DNA from: Oscillospiraceae bacterium
GTDB taxonomy: Bacteria > Bacillota > Clostridia > Oscillospirales > Ruminococcaceae
NCBI GenBank assembly: GCA_017559185.1
Contig: JAFYSU010000006.1
Location: 1-48,581, forward strand
Length of the DNA: 48,581 nucleotides
Direction of reading: 5' to 3'
The translations under genes and the position numbers were made by a program. The notes beneath the pieces are model-generated. The model made no database searches. It was not told the origin of the DNA and saw only the letters and a program-made list of their open reading frames with translations. This document shows positions 1 to 8,014 of this stretch, one piece after another; position 1 is the first letter of the stretch; each line of letters opens with the position of its first letter.

Positions 1-21
1 ACCCTCGTTGACAGCTTGATT

Positions 22-50
22 ATTATATCATGCCCTCTCGCTTTTGTCAA
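22..50 (-). promoter_or_regulatory. Outward-facing sigma-A promoter (distal copy), leaving the window to the left
   Basis: On the minus strand a perfect TTGACA (45-50) is followed after exactly 17 bases by a perfect TATAAT (22-27). A/T tracts lie just upstream (about 51-70), as in an UP element. It reads towards position 1, so its gene is outside the window. The 14-base stretch 10-23 downstream of the -10 box recurs at 127-140 below the second promoter. Tandem consensus promoters with a shared start region are typical of rRNA operons; that target is inference. Confidence 0.75.
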
Positions 51-138
51 CTGCTTTTTTTCTAAGAAATTTTGTTGTCCCTCTCTTGCGGGTCTTCCAT
101 TTCTTGTTCTCAGCAGTCCCTCGCGAGACAGCTTGATT

Positions 139-167
139 ATATTATCACACCATTCACCCATTGTCAA
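139..167 (-). promoter_or_regulatory. Outward-facing sigma-A promoter (proximal copy)
   Basis: On the minus strand TTGACA (162-167), 17 bases, then TAATAT (139-144). Long A tracts on the minus strand (about 168-200) look like an UP element. The block is a diverged duplicate of the promoter 117 bases further left, with the same downstream sequence. Confidence 0.7.
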
Positions 168-348
168 CACCTTTTTTACTATTTTTCTTCCTTTTTTATC
201 CCTTGGTATATATGGTAGTTTTTCATCTTCCTCTACCACTAAATATTGCGCCGATTTTTTCTAACTTAGGTTGCAGCTTTCATATTTAAAAAATGATAAG
301 CTTATTCTTCTATTTATATATTGTAATGAAAATAACTTTGCTGTAAAA

Positions 349-376
349 TTGAAAACATAATCTTTAGCCGTATTAA
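349..376 (+). promoter_or_regulatory. Possible promoter of metA
   Basis: TTGAAA (349-354), 16 bases, TATTAA (371-376), about 30 bases before the start codon. The match is moderate. The short leader leaves no room for a SAM riboswitch or T-box, and I see none between 265 and 404. Confidence 0.35.
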
Positions 377-404
377 AGGCAGTTTGTATCGGAGGCTGAC
401 ACCA

Positions 405-1319
405 ATGCCAATTAACATCCCTTCTTCTCTCCCCGCAAAGGAAATACTGGAATCTGAAAAAATCTTTGTTATGACCGAAGAGCGCGCCGTAACACAGGAC
501 ATCCGCCCGCTTAAAATACTCATTTTGAACCTCATGCCAAAAAAAATCGAAACCGAAACCCAACTCCTGCGTCTTATAGGCAACACCCCTCTTCAGGTGG
601 ATGTCGAGCTCATGCAGACCGCTACCCACACATCTAAGAACACCCCGCAGGAACACCTGCTCAAATTTTACAAATGCTTCGATGATATTAAAGACCAACG
701 CTTCGACGGAATGATAATCACAGGCGCACCGGTCGAGACAATGCCGTTTGAAGAAGTCGACTACTGGCCCGAGCTTTGCGAAATCATGGAATGGAGCAAA
801 ACTCATGTTTTTTCCACTCTGTATGTGTGTTGGGCAGCACAGGCAGGACTTTACTATCATCACAAAATTCCAAAATATCCGCTTGAACAAAAAATGTCTG
901 GTGTTTTCCCACACCGTATGTGTGTCGACCTGCACCCACTCCTCCGCGGCTTTGACGACACCTTCTATGTACCTCATAGCCGTCACACCGAGGTGCGCAA
1001 AGAGGACATTCTGGCAAATCCAAAGCTTTCGGTACTGTGCGAATCCTCTATCGCCGGAGTCCACCTTATCGAATGTCGCGAGCTTCGCCAGTTCTTCGTA
1101 ACCGGTCACAGTGAATACGACACCAATACACTTGCCGACGAATACTTCCGAGATGTAAGAAAAGGAATGAACCCACCAATACCATATAACTATTTCCCGG
1201 GAAACGACCCTGCACTGCAGCCTGTGCAAACATGGCGCAGCCATGCAAACCTTTTCTTTACAAACTGGCTTAACCATTTTGTTTACCCCGAAACACCTTA
1301 CAATCTTTCACAGCTTTAA
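405..1319 (+). CDS. metA: Homoserine O-acetyltransferase, MetA family
   Basis: This 304-residue cytoplasmic enzyme acylates the hydroxyl of L-homoserine, the entry step of methionine synthesis. The start at 405 follows GGAGG (391-395) and gives the family N-terminus [11 protein letters not shown]. The catalytic triad is visible at the usual positions: Cys142 in VCWAAQ, His235 and Glu237 in TGHSEYD. Residue 111 is Glu (GAPVE). In this family Glu111 is reported to select acetyl-CoA and Gly111 succinyl-CoA, so the acetyl form is expected although the family is often labelled succinyltransferase. It stands alone and ends in a strong terminator. Identification is very secure; donor choice is inferred from one residue. 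Confidence 0.95.
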   Translation: MPINIPSSLPAKEILESEKIFVMTEERAVTQDIRPLKILILNLMPKKIETETQLLRLIGNTPLQVDVELMQTATHTSKNTPQEHLLKFYKCFDDIKDQRFDGMIITGAPVETMPFEEVDYWPELCEIMEWSKTHVFSTLYVCWAAQAGLYYHHKIPKYPLEQKMSGVFPHRMCVDLHPLLRGFDDTFYVPHSRHTEVRKEDILANPKLSVLCESSIAGVHLIECRELRQFFVTGHSEYDTNTLADEYFRDVRKGMNPPIPYNYFPGNDPALQPVQTWRSHANLFFTNWLNHFVYPETPYNLSQL

Positions 1320-1323
1320 AAAA

Positions 1324-1360
1324 ACGAGAAGTCTGCCCAACGGCAGCTTCTCGTTTTTTT
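1324..1360 (+). terminator. Rho-independent terminator of metA, possibly shared
   Basis: The arms 1324-1331 and 1347-1354 (ACGAGAAG/CTTCTCGT), extended by a CTGCC/GGCAG pairing, are followed by seven T. The convergent hydrogenase-like gene ends at 1359, so the hairpin can serve both strands. Confidence 0.85.
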
Positions 1361-2612
1361 ATCCTCCACAATAAATACAAGGCACAAAGCTATGTACTAT
1401 TCTGGATACTACCACCTCCGCCCCCTCTCTGTCAGGCACCTCAGTTCCCAACAGTGCAGTTTGAACAGGTGACGGATTTCCCCGCACATCTTGCGGACCC
1501 AAATTCCAATTACATGGACTTGTTATCCTGTATTCTTTAACTATACCGCCAACCACTCGACAAGAATGTATAACACTTCCGCCACTCGCAGGAATTACCG
1601 CTATTCGTTTTCCATCACTCGGTCGACGATACATTTTACCCTCTCCCATTTTTCCAGCTGCTTCAAGCTGCTCAGGCAAAATATGTATAATATCCCCACA
1701 TTCTTCCGTTATCGCATCTATCCTGTCCATTACCGAACATCTTACCTTTTTCCCTTTTATTTTTTGTCTTGCAATAGCACCCATTTCATACGGCATCCCA
1801 TCATATTCCGCCAAGAATAAATGGCTGTAAGCCGATTTGTTTTCGTAACAGATTTTACCTCTATCATCCCTCCAACATCTGATTGTATCCCGCGTCACCT
1901 TATCCAAATTAGGAACAACACTCTTTATAGGAGTTACTGCTGCCGCCTTTTCGCTGCACCTTGGCAATCCTCCAAAATCAATAAAATTTGTACTTCCGCC
2001 ACCCACCGCATACATATCTTCATACATTCGGCAAAGCCTGTCATGGTCCTCGCACATCATTTCATACGCTGTTTTTAAGTGCAATATTGCATTTTCAATC
2101 TTCAGTGCATCAATTACCCCTATTTTTTTGCTGCGATTATCTTTTACAACCTTGATTGCCGCACAAATTTCCCGCATCACCTTTACACGATGTTCATCAT
2201 TCAAATCATTTTGTTTTTTATCAAAGCGAATATCTGCCGACTCTCCTCCAATAATAAAAGGTACGCCCCTTTTAAAAAGAACATAATCAGGCAATATGTT
2301 GCAATAGAAATTTTTTATATGTCCCACAGCTATATTAAACGCCAGCAAAAACTCATCTAACGGAGTCAAATCCTCTATTATTCCCAGAGCCTTTTCAGCA
2401 GCAAATCTATGTGACTCTCCGCAAAATGCGCATAACCTTGCCGCCTTATGCCATGCTGCATCAACCCGTTCACCTACTAAACCACTTTCAAAATTTCTGC
2501 GCACCAATCCGCTGACCATCGCTTTAGATATTATCCCCTGCTCAATTCTCACACTTACTTCAAGCTTCCCCCCAACACGAAATAAAGGATTTATAACCAT
2601 TGTCTCTGCCAT
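1359..2612 (-). CDS. [NiFe]-hydrogenase-like large subunit (divergent)
   Basis: The 417-residue protein resembles the nickel-binding subunit of [NiFe] hydrogenases. The N-terminal metal motif is RLCAFCGESH (Cys61, Cys64, His68), a variant of RxCGxCxxxH. The C-terminal motif is VPCIYCGG (Cys412, Cys415), where the usual DPCxxC Asp is Val and the later His is absent. The four Ni-Fe cysteines are therefore kept. The chain ends two residues after the last Cys, so there is no tail for a maturation protease. I chose the start at 2612 because GAGGGTGG lies just before it and it follows the small-subunit stop by four bases; a longer start inside that gene is less likely. It is shorter than typical large subunits, and no hyp maturation genes are in the window. 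Activity as a hydrogenase is uncertain. Confidence 0.8.
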   Translation of the reverse strand: MAETMVINPLFRVGGKLEVSVRIEQGIISKAMVSGLVRRNFESGLVGERVDAAWHKAARLCAFCGESHRFAAEKALGIIEDLTPLDEFLLAFNIAVGHIKNFYCNILPDYVLFKRGVPFIIGGESADIRFDKKQNDLNDEHRVKVMREICAAIKVVKDNRSKKIGVIDALKIENAILHLKTAYEMMCEDHDRLCRMYEDMYAVGGGSTNFIDFGGLPRCSEKAAAVTPIKSVVPNLDKVTRDTIRCWRDDRGKICYENKSAYSHLFLAEYDGMPYEMGAIARQKIKGKKVRCSVMDRIDAITEECGDIIHILPEQLEAAGKMGEGKMYRRPSDGKRIAVIPASGGSVIHSCRVVGGIVKEYRITSPCNWNLGPQDVRGNPSPVQTALLGTEVPDREGAEVVVSRIVHSFVPCIYCGG

Positions 2613-2616
2613 AAAG

Positions 2617-3282
2617 TCACCACCCTCTAACAAAACGCCTTTGCTGCTTCTTACCACCGCTGTTTTTTCTCACCTTGCCAACACCCACATTTGGTTTTTT
2701 GTACCATACAGGCAAACCATCAACGCCAATCTTCAGCACAGACCCTTGCGACATCTCCTTAAACACCATCTCCAAGTATTCGCTTTTCACAGGGCATCCG
2801 GGTATAAAAACAGCATTTTTAAATTTCTTTTTCAAACATTCACATGCACAATCTCCAAGCAATATCACTTGAACAGCCTCAACCGCCAGTTTTTCAATTA
2901 CCTCCCATGAAGTCAATATTTTACCCTTATATCTTGTTTCCATTTCTCCTCTTCCGAATGAAATCCCTCCGCTGACCAGTAAAAAGTACGGTGTTTTAAT
3001 TTTTTCCAAATTCCATTCGTCCGTTATTCCAACCCCATTCATAACCGACGGCATATAAATACACTTTACGGGATATACTCTTTCAATCTCCATTACGCTT
3101 GCCAATTCTCCGCCGCACCCCGCTCCATCTATCCAAATAAAACCAATTACACACTCTTGCTCATCATCTTGATGTTTTTTCCTTTTCAAAAAATCACCAA
3201 ACAGTGCTTCCTCCTGTTCTTTGGATAGTATCGGCACAAATGCATCTGTTTCACGGCAGGTTTGAGTTTTCCAATTATTCAA
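2617..3282 (-). CDS. [NiFe]-hydrogenase-like small subunit, short form
   Basis: The 221-residue protein resembles the N-terminal, proximal-cluster half of [NiFe]-hydrogenase small subunits. The GxGCxGC motif is GAGCGGE here (Cys56 kept, second Cys replaced by Glu59). GDCAC (Cys145) and PGCP (Cys163) match the remaining proximal [4Fe-4S] ligands. The medial and distal cluster region is missing, as in the shorter energy-type or F420-type subunits. The C-terminal tail is basic. The start is TTG at 3282 behind AGGGGG. It is the first gene of a two-gene operon with the large subunit. A three-Cys plus Glu cluster, or loss of the cluster, are both possible. Confidence 0.72.
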   Translation of the reverse strand: MNNWKTQTCRETDAFVPILSKEQEEALFGDFLKRKKHQDDEQECVIGFIWIDGAGCGGELASVMEIERVYPVKCIYMPSVMNGVGITDEWNLEKIKTPYFLLVSGGISFGRGEMETRYKGKILTSWEVIEKLAVEAVQVILLGDCACECLKKKFKNAVFIPGCPVKSEYLEMVFKEMSQGSVLKIGVDGLPVWYKKPNVGVGKVRKNSGGKKQQRRFVRGW

Positions 3283-3403
3283 GATTTCCCCCTCCCTTAC
3301 AATTGTTTTATATGTATTTAAAATTCAATAAATTCATATGTATTTTTTGCAGCAAAACCCCAATACTAATAACATATATCATAAAAAAGCGGAGGACAAA
3401 AAT

Positions 3404-4045
3404 TTGAGAATACCACGCCACATCGGAATTATCCCCGACGGCAACCGTCGCTGGGCATCGTCAAAAGGTTTAAACAAACAAGACGGCTACAAGTTCGGCC
3501 TTAATCCGGGGCTTCAGCTGCTTGAGCTTGCAAAAGAACAAGGCGTGGAAGAAATTACCTACTATGGCTTCACAACCGACAACTGCAAGCGTCCGCAAGC
3601 TCAGTTTTCTGCTTTTTCAAATGCCTGTGTTACTGCTGTGGAAATAATAGCACAGCACCCCGTTTCTTTGTTGGTTGTCGGAAACAGTGCATCACAAATG
3701 TTTCCTGAACAATTAAAAAAATTCACCACACGCCAACACCTTAACGGCGGTGGAATGAAAGTGAATTTCCTTGTAAACTATGGTTGGGAATGGGATATGT
3801 CCGAGCTGTCACTTAACACAACCAATCGAAACGAAATCCTAAACTCCCTCATGTCTCACGATATTTCCCGTATCGACTTAATTATCCGTTGGGGTGGTAT
3901 GCGTCGTTTGTCGGGTTTTTTACCCGTTCAATCAGTATATGCAGATTTTTATGTAGTCGATAGCCTGTGGCCCGATTTTTCCCAAAACGATTTTTTTGCA
4001 GCTCTTGATTGGTACCAAAAACAAGATATAACCCTTGGTGGCTAA
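3404..4045 (+). CDS. Short undecaprenyl-diphosphate-synthase-like cis-prenyltransferase
   Basis: The 213-residue protein belongs to the family that condenses isopentenyl diphosphate in cis to make polyprenyl carriers. HIGIIPDGNRRWA near the N-terminus matches the HIAIIMDGNGRWA signature, with Asp12 as the expected catalytic Asp. DLIIRWGG...RRLSGFLPVQS...LWPDF matches the C-terminal signature, with Thr of RTGG replaced by Trp. It is about 30-40 residues shorter than housekeeping UppS, so it is probably a paralogue. The start is TTG at 3404, eight bases after GGAGG (3391-3395); an upstream ATG at 3338 has no such site. It is divergent from the hydrogenase-like pair. The product chain length is unknown. 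Confidence 0.75.
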   Translation: MRIPRHIGIIPDGNRRWASSKGLNKQDGYKFGLNPGLQLLELAKEQGVEEITYYGFTTDNCKRPQAQFSAFSNACVTAVEIIAQHPVSLLVVGNSASQMFPEQLKKFTTRQHLNGGGMKVNFLVNYGWEWDMSELSLNTTNRNEILNSLMSHDISRIDLIIRWGGMRRLSGFLPVQSVYADFYVVDSLWPDFSQNDFFAALDWYQKQDITLGG

Positions 4046-4123
4046 ATCTTACTTGTGTTTTTCGCCCTTACCCTCACAAAATAACAACAGATGCATTTTT
4101 GCATCCGTAAGGAGGGTAATAAA

Positions 4124-4285
4124 ATGAAAAAACTGCACGAGGATGTTTACCTTAACAATCCCGAATTATCATCCTACTTTTCCACCTTACCCCCTCTCAT
4201 AAAACAGCGTTTGCTTGAAAGCGGTGTGGAAATTTCCACCCTTGGCGAATTAAAGCAGTGCGCCGCACATTTCATAAACGGTTAA
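4124..4285 (+). CDS. Small conserved-looking protein of unknown function (53 aa)
   Basis: The ATG at 4124 follows a strong AAGGAGGG site (4109-4116) and the ORF ends just before a perfect terminator, so I accept it as a gene. The product is soluble and contains PPLIKQRLLESG, which looks like a short helix, and a single Cys. There is no signal peptide, membrane segment or metal motif. A small hairpin (4090-4105, GATGCA/TGCATC) lies just before the ribosome site. It is 78 bases downstream of the prenyltransferase-like gene and could be co-transcribed. I do not recognise a function. Confidence 0.7.
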   Translation: MKKLHEDVYLNNPELSSYFSTLPPLIKQRLLESGVEISTLGELKQCAAHFING

Positions 4286-4291
4286 ACGCAA

Positions 4292-4321
4292 AAATCCCAC
4301 TGAGCAATCAGTGGGATTTTT
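4292..4321. terminator. Bidirectional terminator
   Basis: A 12-base perfect stem (4292-4303 with 4308-4319) has A and T tracts on both sides. It serves the plus-strand 53-residue gene and the minus-strand surface-protein gene that converge here. Confidence 0.9.
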
Positions 4322-4336
4322 CATCAAAATTACTTA

Positions 4337-5635
4337 TTATTTCTTTCTTCTGAAAACAACTGCACCTGCAGCAATAGCAGATACCGCAGCCAACGCAGAA
4401 GCAACACCTACAAAGTCTTCAGAACCTGTGGTAGGAATATTTTTGTCTGCAACTACACCTGTTGTACCACCGCCAATAATTGGGTCATCAACAGGCATAT
4501 CTGCATCGTCTTCCTCTTCTTCGAAGTAGATGTCATCATCATCATCACGGTCACGGGTATCAAGCTCCATGTCAGACAGAACGAAAGAACCAAGTGTTCT
4601 TGCTTTGAATTCAAGAGCATCATCGTCATCGTTCAATTTAGCATTGATTTCGGTCAAATCGCCATCTTCATCAATGGAGTACAGCCAGTATTCTTCATCT
4701 TCATCAGGCAATGTAACAGTCATTGTACCTGTGAAGTCAAATTCAGGATTACCTTTGAAGTTAAAGAATGTAAGGTCAGCATCTTCGTCAGCTGCTCTTG
4801 CAACAGACTTAATGGAGTCATTGTCAAATTTAAGTGCAACTTTACCCTGGTCGGAAAGTTTTACTTCAAAGTTAAAGTCTTCACCTTCCAAGTAAAGCAT
4901 TTCTTCATGGCTGCCAAAGTCAACAACATTACCATCAAACTCTGGGTATGTAATTGTTACTTCATCGTCATCAACTTCTATACCTTCAACTTCAATATTG
5001 TTTTCAGTGCTGTCTTTTGTCCACAAATCCTTTGGTGCGGATTTAATTTCACCATCATCAATTTTTACAGTGTTGCCACTGGAGGAGTTTTTGATTTTGT
5101 AGTTAAAATCGTAATCATCAATGGTGCTGCCACCTTTTTTCTGGATTTTTGCAGTACCTTTGATTGTGAGTGTATCAGCTTCGTAAAAATCCTTCAGTTC
5201 AATGCAAACAGCGTAAACACCGTTCCATTGATCGCTATTTCCGCCAAATTCGAAATCGTCGAAATCATCATCATCAATTTCATCCAAATCGCAGGAACGA
5301 ACATAGTCTTTACCTGTGTTAATTGTAACTTTGAGCTTCATGTCATCAAAGTCTTTAATCTGGTCGCAATCAATGGTATTGTATTCAGCTTTTGCACCAC
5401 TTCCGTCCGTGATGTAGAAAAATTCTTCGCTTCCTCCATCATAAACATCATCAATATGCTTACCATTAATTCTCAACGGAATGTACAAGAAGTCCTCACC
5501 AACAACTGCTGTTGTTCTTTCAAGTACAATATCATCGTAATCGGCAACTTCATCATCATTTTTCTTTGCAAACGCAGTAACACCCATGCTTGCAATCATT
5601 GCTGCGGCAAGAGACAGCGTAATAAATTTTTTCAT
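4337..5635 (-). CDS. Acidic secreted surface protein with sortase-type anchor
   Basis: The 432-residue protein starts with a clear signal peptide (MKKF...ASMGVTAFA, cleavage near residue 23). A long, very Asp/Glu-rich body follows. The C-terminus carries a wall-sorting signal: IPTTG (about 400-404), a hydrophobic helix and the basic tail FRRKK. It should be exported and covalently linked to the cell wall, although IPTTG departs from LPxTG. A conserved block of about 95 residues (from IKSVAR to VLSDMELD) is shared with the next upstream gene, marking the two as paralogues. GGGGAGG precedes the start. The acidity suggests Ca2+ binding or a negatively charged coat; the function is unknown. Confidence 0.82.
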   Translation of the reverse strand: MKKFITLSLAAAMIASMGVTAFAKKNDDEVADYDDIVLERTTAVVGEDFLYIPLRINGKHIDDVYDGGSEEFFYITDGSGAKAEYNTIDCDQIKDFDDMKLKVTINTGKDYVRSCDLDEIDDDDFDDFEFGGNSDQWNGVYAVCIELKDFYEADTLTIKGTAKIQKKGGSTIDDYDFNYKIKNSSSGNTVKIDDGEIKSAPKDLWTKDSTENNIEVEGIEVDDDEVTITYPEFDGNVVDFGSHEEMLYLEGEDFNFEVKLSDQGKVALKFDNDSIKSVARAADEDADLTFFNFKGNPEFDFTGTMTVTLPDEDEEYWLYSIDEDGDLTEINAKLNDDDDALEFKARTLGSFVLSDMELDTRDRDDDDDIYFEEEEDDADMPVDDPIIGGGTTGVVADKNIPTTGSEDFVGVASALAAVSAIAAGAVVFRRKK

Positions 5636-5689
5636 ACTCTTTTCCTCCCCGTATAGGAATTTTCACATAAAGATTTTTAAAAACGAAAA

Positions 5690-5801
5690 CAACTCCGTTT
5701 TTTGGCAAGTACAAAAACAGAGTGGTCTTTTTTCTATTGTAGAAACAAAGAGCCTTCTGTTTTGAAATAAAGGAACAACTCACAAAAGTTATTCCCTTAT
5801 T
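5690..5801 (-). other. Hairpin-rich leader between the two surface-protein genes
   Basis: Two imperfect inverted repeats lie upstream of the 4337-5635 gene. The first pairs ACTCCGTTTTT with AAAAACAGAGT (5690-5721). The second has 17-base arms at 5763-5779 and 5785-5801 with two mismatches. They could attenuate read-through from the upstream paralogue or stabilise the leader. I see no ORF here. Confidence 0.5.
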
Positions 5802-5804
5802 TCA

Positions 5805-5832
5805 AAAGCCGGAGGGGTTAACCTCCGGCTTT
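5805..5832 (-). terminator. Terminator of the 366-aa secreted-protein gene
   Basis: An 11-base GC-rich stem (AAAGCCGGAGG, 5805-5815, with 5822-5832) is followed on the minus strand by a short T run. It sits 46 bases below the stop at 5878. Confidence 0.7.
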
Positions 5833-5877
5833 CGGTTAGCAGAAAGCTAATTATTGCTTATTAAGTTAAGCTATTGA

Positions 5878-6978
5878 TTAGCAGCCGGTACCTGGGTTGG
5901 TTTTGCCGGTTTCTGGAGCAACTACTACTGCATCTTCAGCAACAGGAGCATCGTCAACTACTGGAGCTTCAACAGCAGCATCTTCTTCAACATCCAGTTC
6001 CATGTCGGACAGAACATAGCAGCCGAGAGTTCTGGTTTTGAATTCGTAAGCATCGCCATCATCGTTCAGTTTAGCGTTGATTTTGGAGATGGAACCGTCT
6101 TTAGCAACGGAGTATACGAAGTATTCAACATCGTCTTCTTCTGGAGTCAGAGTAACTTTACCAGTGAAGTCGAATTCTGGGTAACCGTAGAAGTTGTAGA
6201 AGGTCAGGTCAGCATCAACTGGAGCCATACGAGCAACGGATTTGATTGCAACGTTGTCATAGGTCAGGTTCAGTTTGCCCTGGTCAGAAGCTTTAACGTC
6301 GAAGTAGAAGCCGTTGTTGTCTTCGAGTTCGATGTTTTCAACTTTAGCGGAGAAGTCAGCAACGATGTATTTACCGTCGTTGAAGTCAACGAGGTTGATG
6401 TATACATCTTCACCGTCGAAGTCGTATTCAGAACCGAGAGCTTCTTTGTCATCATCAGACAGTGCACCATTTACAGCATCTTCGTCTACTACGAATTTTT
6501 CAGCGTCGAGGTTGATGCTGAATGCTTTTTCATCGATGAGTTTTTTGGTTTTGTTTTTAAGGGTGAGTTCACCTTTAATTTTCTGTTTTTTGGTTGTGTA
6601 GTTGTCGCTCAGTTCGAAGATAACTGCATAGCACTCATCATAAGTAGCAGTGTTATCATCGATAGCATCGATGTAGTAGTCAACAACATATTCTTCACCG
6701 TCAGTGAATTTGAGGTTTACTTTCAGGTCATCAACATCTTCGATTTCAGAGTATTCAACCTGAGTCGCAGCATCAGTAACATCGTCAACGATTACTTTGC
6801 CATCAACAGCAAGTACGAAGTAGATTTCGTCTTTATCAGCGTTAGTTGTTTCCCAACCAGCTGTGAGAGCTTCAACTTCTTTAACATCGTACAGGTAATC
6901 ATCGTTTTTAGCAAAAGCAGTAACGCCCATGGAAGCGATCATTGCAGTTGCCAGTGCAACAGACATAAATCTTTTCAT
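5878..6978 (-). CDS. Acidic secreted protein, unanchored paralogue ending NPGTGC
   Basis: The 366-residue protein has a signal peptide almost identical to its neighbour's (MKRF...ASMGVTAFA) and shares the IKSVAR...VLSDMELD block. It ends abruptly in PETGKTNPGTGC: a sorting-like NPxTG is followed by one Cys and a stop, with no hydrophobic helix or basic tail, so it is probably released or held non-covalently. The next 40 bases show no obvious lost anchor in another frame. AAGGAGG, a near-consensus promoter and a 5' stem-loop suggest high expression. Codon choice is repetitive, as in abundant proteins. The function is unknown. Confidence 0.82.
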   Translation of the reverse strand: MKRFMSVALATAMIASMGVTAFAKNDDYLYDVKEVEALTAGWETTNADKDEIYFVLAVDGKVIVDDVTDAATQVEYSEIEDVDDLKVNLKFTDGEEYVVDYYIDAIDDNTATYDECYAVIFELSDNYTTKKQKIKGELTLKNKTKKLIDEKAFSINLDAEKFVVDEDAVNGALSDDDKEALGSEYDFDGEDVYINLVDFNDGKYIVADFSAKVENIELEDNNGFYFDVKASDQGKLNLTYDNVAIKSVARMAPVDADLTFYNFYGYPEFDFTGKVTLTPEEDDVEYFVYSVAKDGSISKINAKLNDDGDAYEFKTRTLGCYVLSDMELDVEEDAAVEAPVVDDAPVAEDAVVVAPETGKTNPGTGC

Positions 6979-7014
6979 TGGAAAAGTCCTCCTTAAAATT
7001 TACAAATTATTTTT

Positions 7015-7036
7015 GCAATAAATTTTGTTTTATTGC
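7015..7036 (-). other. 5' leader stem-loop of the 366-aa secreted-protein gene
   Basis: Perfect 8-base arms (GCAATAAA/TTTATTGC) with a six-base loop lie between the promoter and the ribosome site, near the expected 5' end of the mRNA. Such stems often protect abundant messages from decay; that role is inferred. Confidence 0.55.
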
Positions 7037-7049
7037 CATCTGCACTTGT

Positions 7050-7078
7050 AGTATAACACCACTTTGTAACCGTTGCAA
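7050..7078 (-). promoter_or_regulatory. Promoter of the 366-aa secreted-protein gene
   Basis: On the minus strand TTGCAA (7073-7078), 17 bases, TATACT (7050-7055). Confidence 0.65.
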
Positions 7079-7419
7079 GTGTTTTGTAATTATTTTATCC
7101 AATTTGTAACTATATTAATATTTTAATGTTTTCATCCGTAATATATTAATCTGCTTTATAATTAAACCCAACTTTTTTACCCATTAACATCAATTTCACC
7201 GTCAAATCTAACCAACTTCACACACCTATTTTCAACACACAACTGTTACCAACGGTTACAAACTTGTAATTTTTTCTTTACTTTTGCGTTAACCATAGTC
7301 CCAAAAACAGCAAAAAACACACCTTTTCAGCATACACCCACCACAATTCACCTGTAATTTGTAATTTTTCCGTTTTTTGTACCATGCATTTACTTTAATT
7401 ATTACAATGTTTAACAATA
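7079..7419. other. AT-rich intergenic spacer, no gene seen
   Basis: No ORF with a ribosome site was found. The stretch has several copies of a TTTGTAA-type word (for example near 7082, 7101, 7260 and 7360) and an interrupted GTTAC/GGTTAC motif at about 7247-7260. This may be the upstream control region of the secreted-protein gene. Confidence 0.5.
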
Positions 7420-7429
7420 GGTGCATTTC

Positions 7430-7900
7430 CAGCAAACCCTTGCCCGCAGGCTCCCTCTGACGAAGCGACAATCTTATTGCTTTGCCAACGCCTTCCCCTT
7501 GAGGGTGAACCTGCTGGCAAAGCGGAAGTTTTTTGGGTTTTGCCAAAGCCTTCTCCTTAGGGGAGAAGGTGCTGAACACAGTGAAGCGGATGAGGGGAAA
7601 CACGAAGTTTCATTGTTTACATTAGCTTGGATAGAACGCTAAAACTCTGCTGTTACCCCTCATCAGTCAGCTAATGCTGACAGCTTCTCCCAAGGGCGAA
7701 GCCTACTGGCGGCACAGCAAATTTATTGCCTTGCCAATGCATTCTCCCATAGGGAGAAGGGGGACCGCTTGCGGTGGTTGAGGGGGCGCACGAAGTTTTA
7801 TTTTCTATCTTAGTTTTGATAGAACGGTAAGCCTCTGCCATCTCCCCTCATCAGTCAGCTAATGCTGACAGCTTCTCCCAAGGGCGAAGCCTACTGGCGG
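7430..7900. repeat. Dispersed non-coding repeat, two diverged tandem copies
   Basis: A 57-base segment is exactly repeated at 7656-7712 and 7844-7900 (188-base period), with weaker similarity before it (GATAGAACG, CACGAAGTTT, and hairpins made of GGGAGAAG/CTTCTCCC). It contains the palindromic CAGTCAGC...GCTGACAG element. Long ORFs here lack ribosome sites. Intergenic repeats built on CTCATCAGTCAGC...GCTGACAGCTTCTCCC are familiar from gut Clostridia genomes. They may be non-autonomous elements or folded RNA. Confidence 0.75.
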
Positions 7901-8014
7901 TGCGGTGAACAAATCCGCACTAACTGCCGCTGCCGCAACTCCGTTCGCAAAACAAAACAAGGCACCGCATCCGCAGCCCCTTGTTATTACTTAATTATTA
8001 TATATAAGTCTCTC

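Noticed and set aside
16..264. 82-codon plus-strand ORF at the left edge
   Set aside because: It overlaps both outward promoters, is low-complexity and has no ribosome site.
265..404. SAM riboswitch or T-box upstream of metA
   Set aside because: The leader after the likely promoter is about 30 bases and shows no such fold.
1359..3282. Annotating a standard uptake hydrogenase
   Set aside because: Key motif residues differ, the small subunit lacks medial and distal clusters, and no Tat signal or cytochrome gene is present.
7430..7900. Possible CRISPR array
   Set aside because: Only two long imperfect units with a 188-base period, no regular short repeats and no cas genes.
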